DNA from: Janthinobacterium sp. BJB426
GTDB taxonomy: Bacteria; Pseudomonadota; Gammaproteobacteria; Burkholderiales; Burkholderiaceae_D
NCBI RefSeq assembly: GCF_002735705.1
Contig: NZ_PDZL01000015.1
Coordinates: 1-64,000, forward strand
DNA: 64,000 nt
Direction: 5' to 3'
In this document: piece after piece, positions 7,398 to 15,119 of the stretch
How positions within the stretch are numbered: position 1 is the stretch's first letter
How the letters are laid out: every line of letters starts with the position of its first letter
Position numbers and translations under genes: made by a program
The notes under the pieces: model-generated
Told to the model about the DNA's origin: nothing
Database searches by the model: none
What the model saw: only the letters and a program-made list of their open reading frames with translations

Positions 7398-10145
7398 ATG
7401 CAAAACACCCTGCTGTTAGTCGACGGTTCCAGTTATCTTTATCGTGCCTTCCATGCGCTGCCCGATCTGCGCAGCCCGGACGGCTATCCCACGGGCGCCA
7501 TGCACGGCATGGTCAACATGCTGCGCCGTTTGCGCGCCGATTTCCCGGCCGCTTACATCGCCTGCGTGTTCGATGCCAAAGGTAAAACTTTCCGCGACGA
7601 CATGTATCCCGAATACAAGGCCACGCGCGCCTCGATGCCGGACGACTTGCGCCTGCAGATCGAGCCGATCCACGAAGCTGTGCGCGCCATGGGCTGGCCA
7701 ATTTTGATGGTCGACGGCGTGGAAGCGGACGACGTGATTGGTACTTTGGCCGTGCAGGCCGCTAGTGCCGGCATGAACGTGGTGGTGTCCACGGGCGACA
7801 AGGACCTGGCGCAGCTGGTCAACAGCCAGGTGACCCTGATCAATACCATGAGCAATGAAAAGCTCGACGAAGCGGCCGTGCTGGTCAAATTCGGCGTGCC
7901 GCCGAACCGCATCATCGATTATCTGTCGCTGATCGGCGATACGGTCGACAACGTGCCGGGCGTGTCGAAATGCGGCCCGAAGACGGCCGTCAAATGGCTG
8001 ACCTTGTACGACAGCCTGGAAGGCGTGATGGAAAACGCGGCCAAGGTGGGCGGCGCCGTCGGTGAAAACCTGCGCACGGCCCTGCCATGGCTGCCGCAGG
8101 CGCGCGCCTTGATCACCGTCAAGACCGATTGCGATTTGTCGCAACACATGACGACGATCGCCGACTCGCTGGTGGCAAAACACGAAGACAAGGAAGCGCT
8201 GCTGGCCTTCTTCAACCGCTACGGCTTCAAGGCCCTGCTGCGCGAACTGGGCGCCTCGCCGCCGATGTCGCCCGTTGGCGCACCGATAGCGACGAGCAAT
8301 ACGACCGGCGACATGTTCGCCGATGCCGTGCCAGCAGTCGAGGCCGTGTATGAAACCGTGCTGACCGATGAGCAGCTGGACAAATGGATCGCGCTGATCG
8401 ATGCGGCTGCCCTGACGGTTGTCGACACGGAAACCACGTCGCTGGAACCGATGACTGCGCAAATGGTCGGCATTTCCCTCTCCGTTGCAGAACACGCCGC
8501 CTGCTACATCCCGCTGGCCCACGATTACGCGGGCGCGCCGGAACAGTTGACGCGCGAACACGTGCTGGCGAAACTGCGCCCGTGGCTGGAAGATGCCAAC
8601 AAGCCCAAGCTGGGCCAGAACCTGAAATATGACAGCCACATCTTCGCCAACCACGGCGTGACGTTGCGCGGCATCGCCCACGATACCCTGCTTGAATCGT
8701 ATGTGTTCGAGTCGCACAAGAAGCACGACATGGACAGCCTGGCCCTGCGTCACCTGAACTACACGACGATCCCGTTCGAAGACGTGTGCGGCAAGGGCGC
8801 CAAGCAGATCACGTTCAATCAGGTGGAAGTGGAGCAGGCGGCCAAGTATGCGGCCGAGGATGCCGACGTCACCTTGCGCCTGCACAATGCCATGTGGGGC
8901 AATGTGGCAAATGATGAAAAACTCACTTTCATCTATGAAAAGATCGAGATGCCGACGGCCGTGGTCTTGCAAAAGATCGAGCGCAACGGCGTGCTGATCG
9001 ATGACGAATTGCTCAACATCCAGTCGGCCGAGCTGGCCGTGAAAATCCTCGAGCTGGAAAAGAAGGCGTATGAACTGGCCGAGCAGCCGTTCAACCTCGG
9101 TTCGCCCAAGCAGATCGGTGAAATTTTCTTTGAGAAATTGAAACTGCCGGTAATTAAGAAAACCCCGACGGGCGCGCCTTCGACGGACGAGGAAGTGCTG
9201 CAAAAGCTGGCCGAGGATTATCCGCTGCCGAAAGTCCTGCTGGAATACCGGGGCATGGCCAAGCTGAAGTCGACCTATACCGATAAATTGCCGAAGATGA
9301 TCAACGTCACGACGGGACGCGTGCACACGAACTATGCGCAAGCCGTGGCCGTGACGGGGCGTTTGGCGTCGAATGACCCGAACTTGCAGAATATTCCCAT
9401 CCGCAGCGCGGAAGGGCGCCGCATCCGCGAAGCGTTTATTGCGCCGCCGGGCAGTCACATCGTTTCGGCCGACTATTCGCAGATCGAATTGCGCATCATG
9501 GCGCACATCTCGGGCGATGAAGCCATGCTGCGCGCGTTTGCCGACGGCATCGACATTCACCGCGCCACGGCCGCCGAGATCTTTGGCGTGCCGGCCGCGG
9601 AAGTGCAGAGCGAGCAGCGCCGCTACGCCAAGGTCATCAACTTCGGCTTGATCTACGGCATGAGCGCATTCGGCCTGGCCGGTAACCTGGGCGTGGACCG
9701 CACGGCCGCGCAAAGCTATATCGACCGATATTTCGCCCGTTTTTCCGGCGTGAAACAGTATATGGAAGACACGCGCCAGCAAGCGAAGGCGCGCGGCTAC
9801 GTGGAAACCGTGTTCGGCCGCCGTTTGTGGCTGCCGGAAATCAATTCGCCGAACGGCCCGCGCCGCCAGGGCGCGGAACGGGCGGCGATCAACGCGCCGA
9901 TGCAGGGCACGGCGGCCGACCTGATCAAGCTGGCCATGATCGCCGTGCAAGGCTGGCTGGAAACGGATGGCTTGCAGACGAAGATGATCATGCAGGTGCA
10001 CGATGAACTGGTGCTGGAAGTGCCGGACGCGGAACTGGAACTGGTCAAGCGCAAGCTGCCGGAACTGATGGCCGGCGTGGCCGCGCTGAAGGTGCCGCTG
10101 ACGGCTGAAGTCGGTATTGGTAAGAATTGGGACGAAGCGCACTAG
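7398..10145 (+). CDS. polA: DNA polymerase I
   Basis: Gap-filling polymerase for lagging-strand maturation and excision repair, 915 residues with all three domains. The N-terminal 5'-3' exonuclease (about 1-290) has L-V-D-G-S-S-Y-L-Y-R-A and D-G-V-E-A-D-D-V-I-G-T-L-A. The 3'-5' exonuclease keeps the first active-site motif D-T-E-T, so proofreading looks intact. In the polymerase domain, motif A D-Y-S-Q-I-E-L-R starts at residue 692, motif B is R-R-Y-A-K-V-I-N-F-G-L-I-Y-G-M, and motif C H-D-E-L is at 868-871. The ATG at 7398 is chosen because the conserved M-Q-N-T-L-L-L-V-D-G starts there; the frame open to 7209 is non-conserved. No clear Shine-Dalgarno is present. Confidence 0.96.
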   Translation: MQNTLLLVDGSSYLYRAFHALPDLRSPDGYPTGAMHGMVNMLRRLRADFPAAYIACVFDAKGKTFRDDMYPEYKATRASMPDDLRLQIEPIHEAVRAMGWPILMVDGVEADDVIGTLAVQAASAGMNVVVSTGDKDLAQLVNSQVTLINTMSNEKLDEAAVLVKFGVPPNRIIDYLSLIGDTVDNVPGVSKCGPKTAVKWLTLYDSLEGVMENAAKVGGAVGENLRTALPWLPQARALITVKTDCDLSQHMTTIADSLVAKHEDKEALLAFFNRYGFKALLRELGASPPMSPVGAPIATSNTTGDMFADAVPAVEAVYETVLTDEQLDKWIALIDAAALTVVDTETTSLEPMTAQMVGISLSVAEHAACYIPLAHDYAGAPEQLTREHVLAKLRPWLEDANKPKLGQNLKYDSHIFANHGVTLRGIAHDTLLESYVFESHKKHDMDSLALRHLNYTTIPFEDVCGKGAKQITFNQVEVEQAAKYAAEDADVTLRLHNAMWGNVANDEKLTFIYEKIEMPTAVVLQKIERNGVLIDDELLNIQSAELAVKILELEKKAYELAEQPFNLGSPKQIGEIFFEKLKLPVIKKTPTGAPSTDEEVLQKLAEDYPLPKVLLEYRGMAKLKSTYTDKLPKMINVTTGRVHTNYAQAVAVTGRLASNDPNLQNIPIRSAEGRRIREAFIAPPGSHIVSADYSQIELRIMAHISGDEAMLRAFADGIDIHRATAAEIFGVPAAEVQSEQRRYAKVINFGLIYGMSAFGLAGNLGVDRTAAQSYIDRYFARFSGVKQYMEDTRQQAKARGYVETVFGRRLWLPEINSPNGPRRQGAERAAINAPMQGTAADLIKLAMIAVQGWLETDGLQTKMIMQVHDELVLEVPDAELELVKRKLPELMAGVAALKVPLTAEVGIGKNWDEAH

Positions 10146-10149
10146 GACG

Positions 10150-10261
10150 CCAGACCAAATCTACTGCGCGGCGCGATTTCCGGCCTGCGATGCTCACTGT
10201 GCCCTGGCACAGTTGCGCTTCTCGGCCAGAACTCGGGGCCGCTCGCTACGATTTTGTCTGG
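10150..10261. repeat. 112-bp imperfect intergenic palindrome
   Basis: The gap between polA and the hydrolase gene is almost wholly one inverted repeat. The left arm (10150-10203) begins CCAGACCAAATC and ends CACTGTGCC; the right arm (10206-10261) is its imperfect complement, ending ATTTTGTCTGG. Perfect blocks at both outer ends and around the 2-base centre alternate with mismatches and one- or two-base bulges. RNA made through it would fold into a long cruciform-like hairpin. It could be a REP/MITE-like dispersed element, and it could also act as the polA terminator. I find no second copy in this window. Confidence 0.75.
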
Positions 10262-10308
10262 GTCCAGAGATTTGACTTCACTTAATGCAACATTTTCAGG
10301 AGAAACGC

Positions 10309-11193
10309 ATGAGCGACATGATCACCGATTGTGAAAGTTTGCTGGGCCAGAGCAGTGTGTCCGGGCCGGATGGCCGGCGTGGTTTCCTGAAGGTGGCGCT
10401 GGGCGCGGGTTTTGCCGTGGCCGTGCTGCCCGTGGCGGCGCAAAATGTCATCAAGACGGATTCCGCCGGTCTCGTCACGGGCAGCATGTCGGTGATGGTC
10501 GATGGCCAGGCCGTGCCCGTGTATGCGGCCCAGCCGGAAGGCAAGACGGGATTGCCCGTGGTACTGGTCATTTCGGAAATCTTTGGCGTGCATGAACATA
10601 TCGCTGACATGGCGCGCCGCTTCGCCAAGCAGGGCTATCTGGCGCTGGCGCCCGATTTGTTCGTGCGCCAGGGCGATCCCACCAAGGTGGCCAGCATCCC
10701 TGAGTTGATGAAAGGCATCATCGCCAAGACGCCGGATGCGCAAGTGATGGCGGACCTCGATGCTGTTGTTGCGTGGGCGAAACAGAATGGCGGCGACACG
10801 AGCCGCCTGGGCATCACGGGCTTTTGCTGGGGCGGGCGCATCACGTGGTTGTACGCGGCGCACAATCCGGCCGTCAAGGCGGGCGTGGCCTGGTATGGCC
10901 GCCTGGTGGGTGAGCCGACTCCCTTGCAGCCGAGCAATCCCATCGATATCGCCGCCACCTTGAAGGTCCCCGTGCTGGGCTTGTATGGCGGCAAGGATAC
11001 GGGCATCAGCCAGGAATCGATCGGCAAGATGAAGGATGCGCTGGCCAAGGGCGGCAACAAGTCGGAATTTGTCGTGTATCCCGATGCGGGCCACGCCTTC
11101 AATGCCGATTACCGCTCCAGCTATGTGGCGGCCGATGCGAAGGACGGCTATGCGCGTTGTTTAGCCTGGTTCAAGCGCCACGGCGTGGCGTGA
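10309..11193 (+). CDS. Tat-exported dienelactone hydrolase family protein
   Basis: Alpha/beta hydrolase of the dienelactone hydrolase family, 294 residues. The catalytic triad of the family is recognisable: Cys173 in G-F-C-W-G-G, Asp230 in Y-G-G-K-D, and His262 in D-A-G-H-A-F; Glu90 in I-S-E-I-F-G matches the Glu that positions the Cys. The N-terminus carries a twin-arginine signal (R-R-G-F-L-K at 23-28 followed by a hydrophobic stretch to about residue 44), so the folded enzyme is probably exported to the periplasm. The ATG at 10309 is supported by AGGAGA 7 bases upstream. No chlorocatechol pathway genes surround it, so the natural ester or lactone substrate is unknown. Confidence 0.88.
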   Translation: MSDMITDCESLLGQSSVSGPDGRRGFLKVALGAGFAVAVLPVAAQNVIKTDSAGLVTGSMSVMVDGQAVPVYAAQPEGKTGLPVVLVISEIFGVHEHIADMARRFAKQGYLALAPDLFVRQGDPTKVASIPELMKGIIAKTPDAQVMADLDAVVAWAKQNGGDTSRLGITGFCWGGRITWLYAAHNPAVKAGVAWYGRLVGEPTPLQPSNPIDIAATLKVPVLGLYGGKDTGISQESIGKMKDALAKGGNKSEFVVYPDAGHAFNADYRSSYVAADAKDGYARCLAWFKRHGVA

Positions 11194-11226
11194 TCCGCAA
11201 CAGAAAAATACCCCATCTTCCAGAAG

Positions 11227-11268
11227 TTGGCGCGAAAGGCGCACCGGGCTGTAAAATGCCCGGTGCGC
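11227..11268 (+). promoter_or_regulatory. Promoter-like element inside an 11-bp palindrome
   Basis: A perfect 11-bp inverted repeat (11239-11249 with 11258-11268) has an 8-base loop containing TAAAAT (11252-11257), a plausible -10 hexamer, with TTGGCG at 11227-11232 as a possible -35 (19-bp spacing, long). The arrangement resembles an operator straddling the promoter of the downstream ZIP transporter gene. There is no T-tract after the hairpin, so a terminator is less likely. Confidence 0.35.
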
Positions 11269-11438
11269 GCCAATGCAGTACAATTGCATCTTCATCGCGC
11301 TACGCTGCCGCCAGACGCGCAAAAAATTAAACAATAGATAACAACGCATTCATCAGGCCAGACGCCAGCATCGCGGGCGCCAGTGACCCGGCGCCATTTT
11401 GAGGTAAGAAAATCATCGATCCCGTCCTTATATCCATT

Positions 11439-12197
11439 TTGCTCGCGACCACGATCGCGGGCGTGTTCAGCATTACCGCGGCGGCGATCTTTTCGTTTGC
11501 ATTCCTCTCCAAAGTGGTCGAGCGCATGGTCAGCTTGTCCGTTGGCATCATGCTGTCGACATCCTTGCTGCACGCCTTGCCCGAAGCGTTTGAATCGCAG
11601 GCGGATCCGCGCAGCCTTTTCGCCACCCTGCTGGCGGGCTTGCTGGCCTTTTTCATGCTGGAAAAATTCGCCATCCTGCGCCATTCGCACCACCACGAAG
11701 GCGATGGCCACCACCACGCGCACGGCCACGACAAGCACGAAGCGGGCAAGGCCGGCTGGATGATTCTCGTCGGCGACGGCATGCACAACTTTACGGACGG
11801 CATCCTGATCGCCGCCGCCTTCCTGGCCGACCCGAAGCTGGGCCTGGTGACGGGCCTGGCCATCATCGCGCATGAAATCCCGCAGGAAATCGGCGACTTC
11901 ATCGTACTGCTCAATGCCGGCTTCTCGCGCTTGCGCGCCTACATCTTCAATCTGCTGTGCAGCCTGATGGCGGTGGCGGGCGGCTTGCTCGGCTATTTCA
12001 CCCTGGACCGCGCCAGCAATTTGATCCCGTACGTGCTCGTGTTCGCCTCGTCCGGCTTCATTTATATAGCCCTGTCCGACTTGATGCCGCAGATGCAGCG
12101 CCGCGCCACCTTGCGCGAAACCATCCCGCAAGTGCTGTTGATCGCGCTGGGCGTGTGCATCGTGCTGTTTTTGACGCACAAGCGCCACGGCGGTTGA
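11439..12197 (+). CDS. ZIP-family divalent metal transporter
   Basis: Inner-membrane transporter, probably importing zinc or a related divalent cation. It has about eight hydrophobic helices. The cytoplasmic loop between helices 3 and 4 is His-rich (residues about 82-100, many His in H-S-H-H-H and H-H-H-A-H-G-H). The two metal-site motifs of the family are present: H-N-F-T-D-G-I in helix 4 and H-E-I-P-Q-E-I-G-D-F in helix 5. The TTG at 11439 is the first conventional start, but the coding pattern continues upstream (I-D-P-V-L-I-S-I) to tandem ATC codons at 11412/11415, 7-10 bases after a GAGG, and no ATG, GTG or TTG lies between. The real start may therefore be a rare ATC. Confidence 0.85.
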   Translation: MLATTIAGVFSITAAAIFSFAFLSKVVERMVSLSVGIMLSTSLLHALPEAFESQADPRSLFATLLAGLLAFFMLEKFAILRHSHHHEGDGHHHAHGHDKHEAGKAGWMILVGDGMHNFTDGILIAAAFLADPKLGLVTGLAIIAHEIPQEIGDFIVLLNAGFSRLRAYIFNLLCSLMAVAGGLLGYFTLDRASNLIPYVLVFASSGFIYIALSDLMPQMQRRATLRETIPQVLLIALGVCIVLFLTHKRHGG

Positions 12198-12275
12198 TAC
12201 GCCGTTCTGTCGGCGCAGTGCCACCTATGCTATATTGCCTTTCTGACTAACTTGCACAGAAAGGAGGAAAATATC

Positions 12276-12365
12276 ATGGAAGAAAATTTGTTGCTCGCCT
12301 TGTGGCGCGCACGCTCTTTAAGCGCATTTGCCAGCTCTTGCCCACGTTCTATCGCGCTGCGATAA
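12276..12365 (+). CDS. 29-codon leader peptide upstream of the ABC-F gene
   Basis: A short frame starting ATG at 12276, preceded 5 bases upstream by an excellent AAGGAGG (12261-12267) and by a TATATT -10-like hexamer at 12231. The predicted peptide begins M-E-E-N-L-L-L-A-L-W-R-A-R-S. Its stop codon sits inside a small hairpin (12350-12355 with 12359-12364). The 108-nt spacer to the ABC-F ATG contains a CCTCCT and a TCCTTTCC that can pair with the leader's own AAAGGAGG, plus a GGATGC/GCATCC stem close to the next start. This layout is that of translation-sensitive attenuation, which is known to control several ABC-F antibiotic-resistance genes. The coding status is inferred from the strong ribosome-binding site, not from homology. 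Confidence 0.6.
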   Translation: MEENLLLALWRARSLSAFASSCPRSIALR

Positions 12366-12473
12366 CCTGGCCAGAGCAAAGTTACCCTCCTACACGAGTC
12401 CTTTCCTGGTACTCCGTTGTCGTTAGCGCTCCTGTTAACGCGGATGCTTGCATCCTGAATAAAGACAAGAGCC

Positions 12474-14210
12474 ATGACTACCCTTATCTCGACACAAGCT
12501 TTACAACTGGATACCCACGACGGTTTCCTCTTCAATGAACTCGCCTTTACCTTGCGCCAGGGCGACCGCATCGGCCTGATCGGCCACAATGGCTGCGGCA
12601 AATCCACCTTGCTGGGATTGCTCAGCGGCACGCGGGAAGCCACTGCCGGCACCATCCACTACGCCCGTGCCTGCCGCTTGCAGCATGTGGAACAGCATTT
12701 GCCGGCGGAACTTGCCAGCCTGAGCCTGTACGACGCCTTGCTGGCGCCCGTGCTGGACCAGCCTGAGCTGCATTGGCGGGTCGACAGCCTGCTGGCCGAG
12801 TTAGGCTTCGAGCACGAGACGGCGCAAGTACCCGTGCATTCCTTATCCGGCGGCCAGCACACGCGGCTGCTGCTGGGGCGCGCCCTGCTGCAGGAGCCGA
12901 ACGTGCTGTTGCTCGATGAGCCGAGCAATCACCTGGACTTGCCGTCGCTGCTGTGGCTGGAGCAATTCCTGCTGGCCTGGCGCGGCGCCTTCATCCTCGT
13001 CTCGCACGACCAGCGCTTGCTCGACAATGTGGCCACGCGCAGCTGGATCTTGCGCGATAGCCGCCTGTACGACTTCGACTTGCCGTGCGGCCCCGCGCTG
13101 GCGGCGCTGGCCGAAGCCGATCTTGCCGCGGCCGCCCGCCATGCGGCCGAACAGAAGGAAATCGACCGCCTGGCCGTGAGCAGCACCCGCCTGGCCCTGT
13201 GGGGCAAGATCTACGATAACGTCGGCATGGCGCGCAAGGCGAAGAGCATGCAGCGGCGCATCGACAAGCTGCAGGATGAACAGTCCTTCGTCAGCGACGG
13301 CGCGCCGTGGCGCTTGAGCCTGCGCGGCAAGGCGCTGGCGGCCGACCAGCTGCTGGCGCTGGATGCCCTGGACGTGCGCGCCGTGCCTGCCTCGCCGCTG
13401 CTGTTCCACGTGGGCCAGCTGTGGCTGAAACCGGGCGATCGCATCGCCTTGCTGGGCGCCAACGGCAGCGGCAAGTCGTCCTTGCTGCGCCTATGCTGGC
13501 AAGCGATCCAGGCACAGGAGGAACGGGGCGACTTGCGCTACCACAAGGCGGCAAACATCGGCTATTACGACCAGTCGCTCAAGCAACTGGCCGATACAGC
13601 TGACCTGTCCGACGCCCTCTACCCGTTTGCCGTGCAAAACGAAGCTGCGCGCAGCCAGGTGGCGCGCAAGCAGGCGTTGATTGCGGCCGGTTTCCCGTAT
13701 GCGCGCCATGGCCAGACAGTCGCTACCCTGAGTGGCGGCGAGCGGGCGCGGCTGCTGTTTCTGGGCCTGTCCATGGCCAGTTACCACTTGCTGCTGCTGG
13801 ACGAGCCCAGCAACCATCTGGACATGCAGGGCAAGGCGGAACTGGGACTAGCCTTGCGCGGCTTTGCCGGCGGCTGTTTATTGGTGTCGCACGACCGTGA
13901 CCTGATCGAGACGGCGTGCAACCGGTTTTGGGTGGTGGCCGATGGCGGACTGGAAGAGTGGCCTGACGCGGCCAGCGCGTATGCACGGCTGAGCGCGGAA
14001 GATGGGCAAGCGTTGACGCCCGCGCCGCGCGTGGAACATGCGTCTGCGGTCCTGACGGACATCGACGTGCAGCTGGAACGCTTGTGCGAACTGGAACAAT
14101 TGCTGGCCGAGGATCTGGCCCGCAAGCCGCGCCACCAGAAGCCGGCCAGCCAGCTGGCATGGCAGGCGGAGCTGGAGCGCTTGAATCAATCGCTGGGGAT
14201 AACGTCGTAG
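12474..14210 (+). CDS. ABC-F family ATPase (ribosome-associated)
   Basis: Soluble twin-cassette ATPase of 578 residues with no membrane domain, the hallmark of ABC-F proteins that bind the ribosomal E site, rescue stalled translation or protect against antibiotics. Cassette 1 has Walker A G-H-N-G-C-G-K-S at 37-44, signature S-L-S-G-G-Q and Walker B L-L-L-D-E-P-S-N-H-L-D. An inter-domain linker with charged helices follows. Cassette 2 has G-A-N-G-S-G-K-S, T-L-S-G-G-E-R-A-R and again L-L-L-D-E-P-S-N-H-L-D. The C-terminal extension (about 520-578) is helical and charged. Which subfamily it belongs to cannot be settled by eye. The preceding leader peptide suggests inducible expression. Confidence 0.9.
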   Translation: MTTLISTQALQLDTHDGFLFNELAFTLRQGDRIGLIGHNGCGKSTLLGLLSGTREATAGTIHYARACRLQHVEQHLPAELASLSLYDALLAPVLDQPELHWRVDSLLAELGFEHETAQVPVHSLSGGQHTRLLLGRALLQEPNVLLLDEPSNHLDLPSLLWLEQFLLAWRGAFILVSHDQRLLDNVATRSWILRDSRLYDFDLPCGPALAALAEADLAAAARHAAEQKEIDRLAVSSTRLALWGKIYDNVGMARKAKSMQRRIDKLQDEQSFVSDGAPWRLSLRGKALAADQLLALDALDVRAVPASPLLFHVGQLWLKPGDRIALLGANGSGKSSLLRLCWQAIQAQEERGDLRYHKAANIGYYDQSLKQLADTADLSDALYPFAVQNEAARSQVARKQALIAAGFPYARHGQTVATLSGGERARLLFLGLSMASYHLLLLDEPSNHLDMQGKAELGLALRGFAGGCLLVSHDRDLIETACNRFWVVADGGLEEWPDAASAYARLSAEDGQALTPAPRVEHASAVLTDIDVQLERLCELEQLLAEDLARKPRHQKPASQLAWQAELERLNQSLGITS

Positions 14211-14222
14211 TTATCCACTGGT

Positions 14223-14256
14223 AAAAAATGGCGGACCATCTGGTCCGCCATTTTTT
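14223..14256. terminator. Bidirectional rho-independent terminator
   Basis: A 16-bp perfect inverted repeat (14223-14238 with 14241-14256), with A-tract on one side and T-tract on the other, lies between the converging ABC-F and sulfurtransferase genes. The sulfurtransferase TAA at 14255-14257 overlaps the last bases of the T-tract. Confidence 0.92.
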
Positions 14257-15106
14257 AATTTCCTGTCGCCACGGGCCGCGCCGGATCGGCGCACCATTCG
14301 CTCCACGAGCCCGGATACAGGGCCGCGCCAGGCAAGCCGGCCACTTCCAGGGCCAGCAGGTTGTGGCAAGCCGTCACGCCGGAGCCGCACTGCAGGATGG
14401 CTGCTTGCGGCGAGGCGATCAATGCGCTGAAGTCGCGCTGCAATTCATCCGCACTTTTGAAACGGCCATCCGCCTGCAAGTTATCTTTGAAAAAACGGTT
14501 TTTCGCGCCGGGGATGTGGCCACCGACGGGGTCGATGGTTTCGTTCTCGCCCCGATAACGGTCGGGCGCGCGCGCGTCGATGACGGTCAAGGCCTGGGTT
14601 TCCAGGTTGGCGATGACGTCCTGCACGCTGACCGTGCGTGTCAGGCTGGCTTTTTCCGTCAGGGTGCCGACAGGGCGGGGCGCCACGGGCGTGACCAGCG
14701 GCAAGCCTTGCGCCTGCCAGGCGACCAGGCCGCCGTCGAGCACGGCCACATTCGGATGGCCGAGCCAGCGCAGCAGCCACCACACACGGGCGGCGAACAT
14801 GCCGCCCTGGCCATCGTAGGCGACCACTTGCGTGTCGTCATTGATGCCCCAGCCGCGTAGGGTGGCCAGCAGGGCGTTGCGCTCGGGCAAGGGATGCCGT
14901 CCCGTAAAGGCCGGGCCGCGCGCCGTCTTGGGGCTGGACAGGGCCGTGTCGATATCGGCAAACTGCGCGTTCTGGATGTGGCCGGCGGCAAATGCGTCGC
15001 TGCCGGCTGTCGGGTTGAGCAAATCGTGGCGGCAATCGAGGATGACCCAGTTGCTGTCATTCAGGTGGCTGGCCAGTTCGCTGGCCTGTAACAAGGTGGT
15101 GTACAT
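14255..15106 (-). CDS. sseA: 3-mercaptopyruvate sulfurtransferase (tandem rhodanese)
   Basis: Transfers sulfur from 3-mercaptopyruvate (or thiosulfate) to acceptors such as cyanide or thiols. The 281 residues form two rhodanese domains: an inactive N-terminal one with V-I-L-D-C-R-H-D near residue 21, and a catalytic C-terminal one with V-I-D-A-R near 175 and the active-site loop C-G-S-G-V-T-A with Cys240. The C-G-S/T-G-V-T form of the loop is characteristic of mercaptopyruvate sulfurtransferases, while thiosulfate-preferring rhodaneses have C-R-K/R-G. The start at 15106 is fixed by AAGGAGCG about 6 bases upstream. The symbol reflects family membership; substrate preference is inferred from the loop. 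Confidence 0.88.
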   Translation of the reverse strand: MYTTLLQASELASHLNDSNWVILDCRHDLLNPTAGSDAFAAGHIQNAQFADIDTALSSPKTARGPAFTGRHPLPERNALLATLRGWGINDDTQVVAYDGQGGMFAARVWWLLRWLGHPNVAVLDGGLVAWQAQGLPLVTPVAPRPVGTLTEKASLTRTVSVQDVIANLETQALTVIDARAPDRYRGENETIDPVGGHIPGAKNRFFKDNLQADGRFKSADELQRDFSALIASPQAAILQCGSGVTACHNLLALEVAGLPGAALYPGSWSEWCADPARPVATGN

Positions 15107-15119
15107 CAGGAACGCTCCT

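Noticed and set aside
7416-10142. 908-codon open frame antisense to polA
   Set aside because: Shadow of polA; low-complexity basic translation and no ribosome-binding site.
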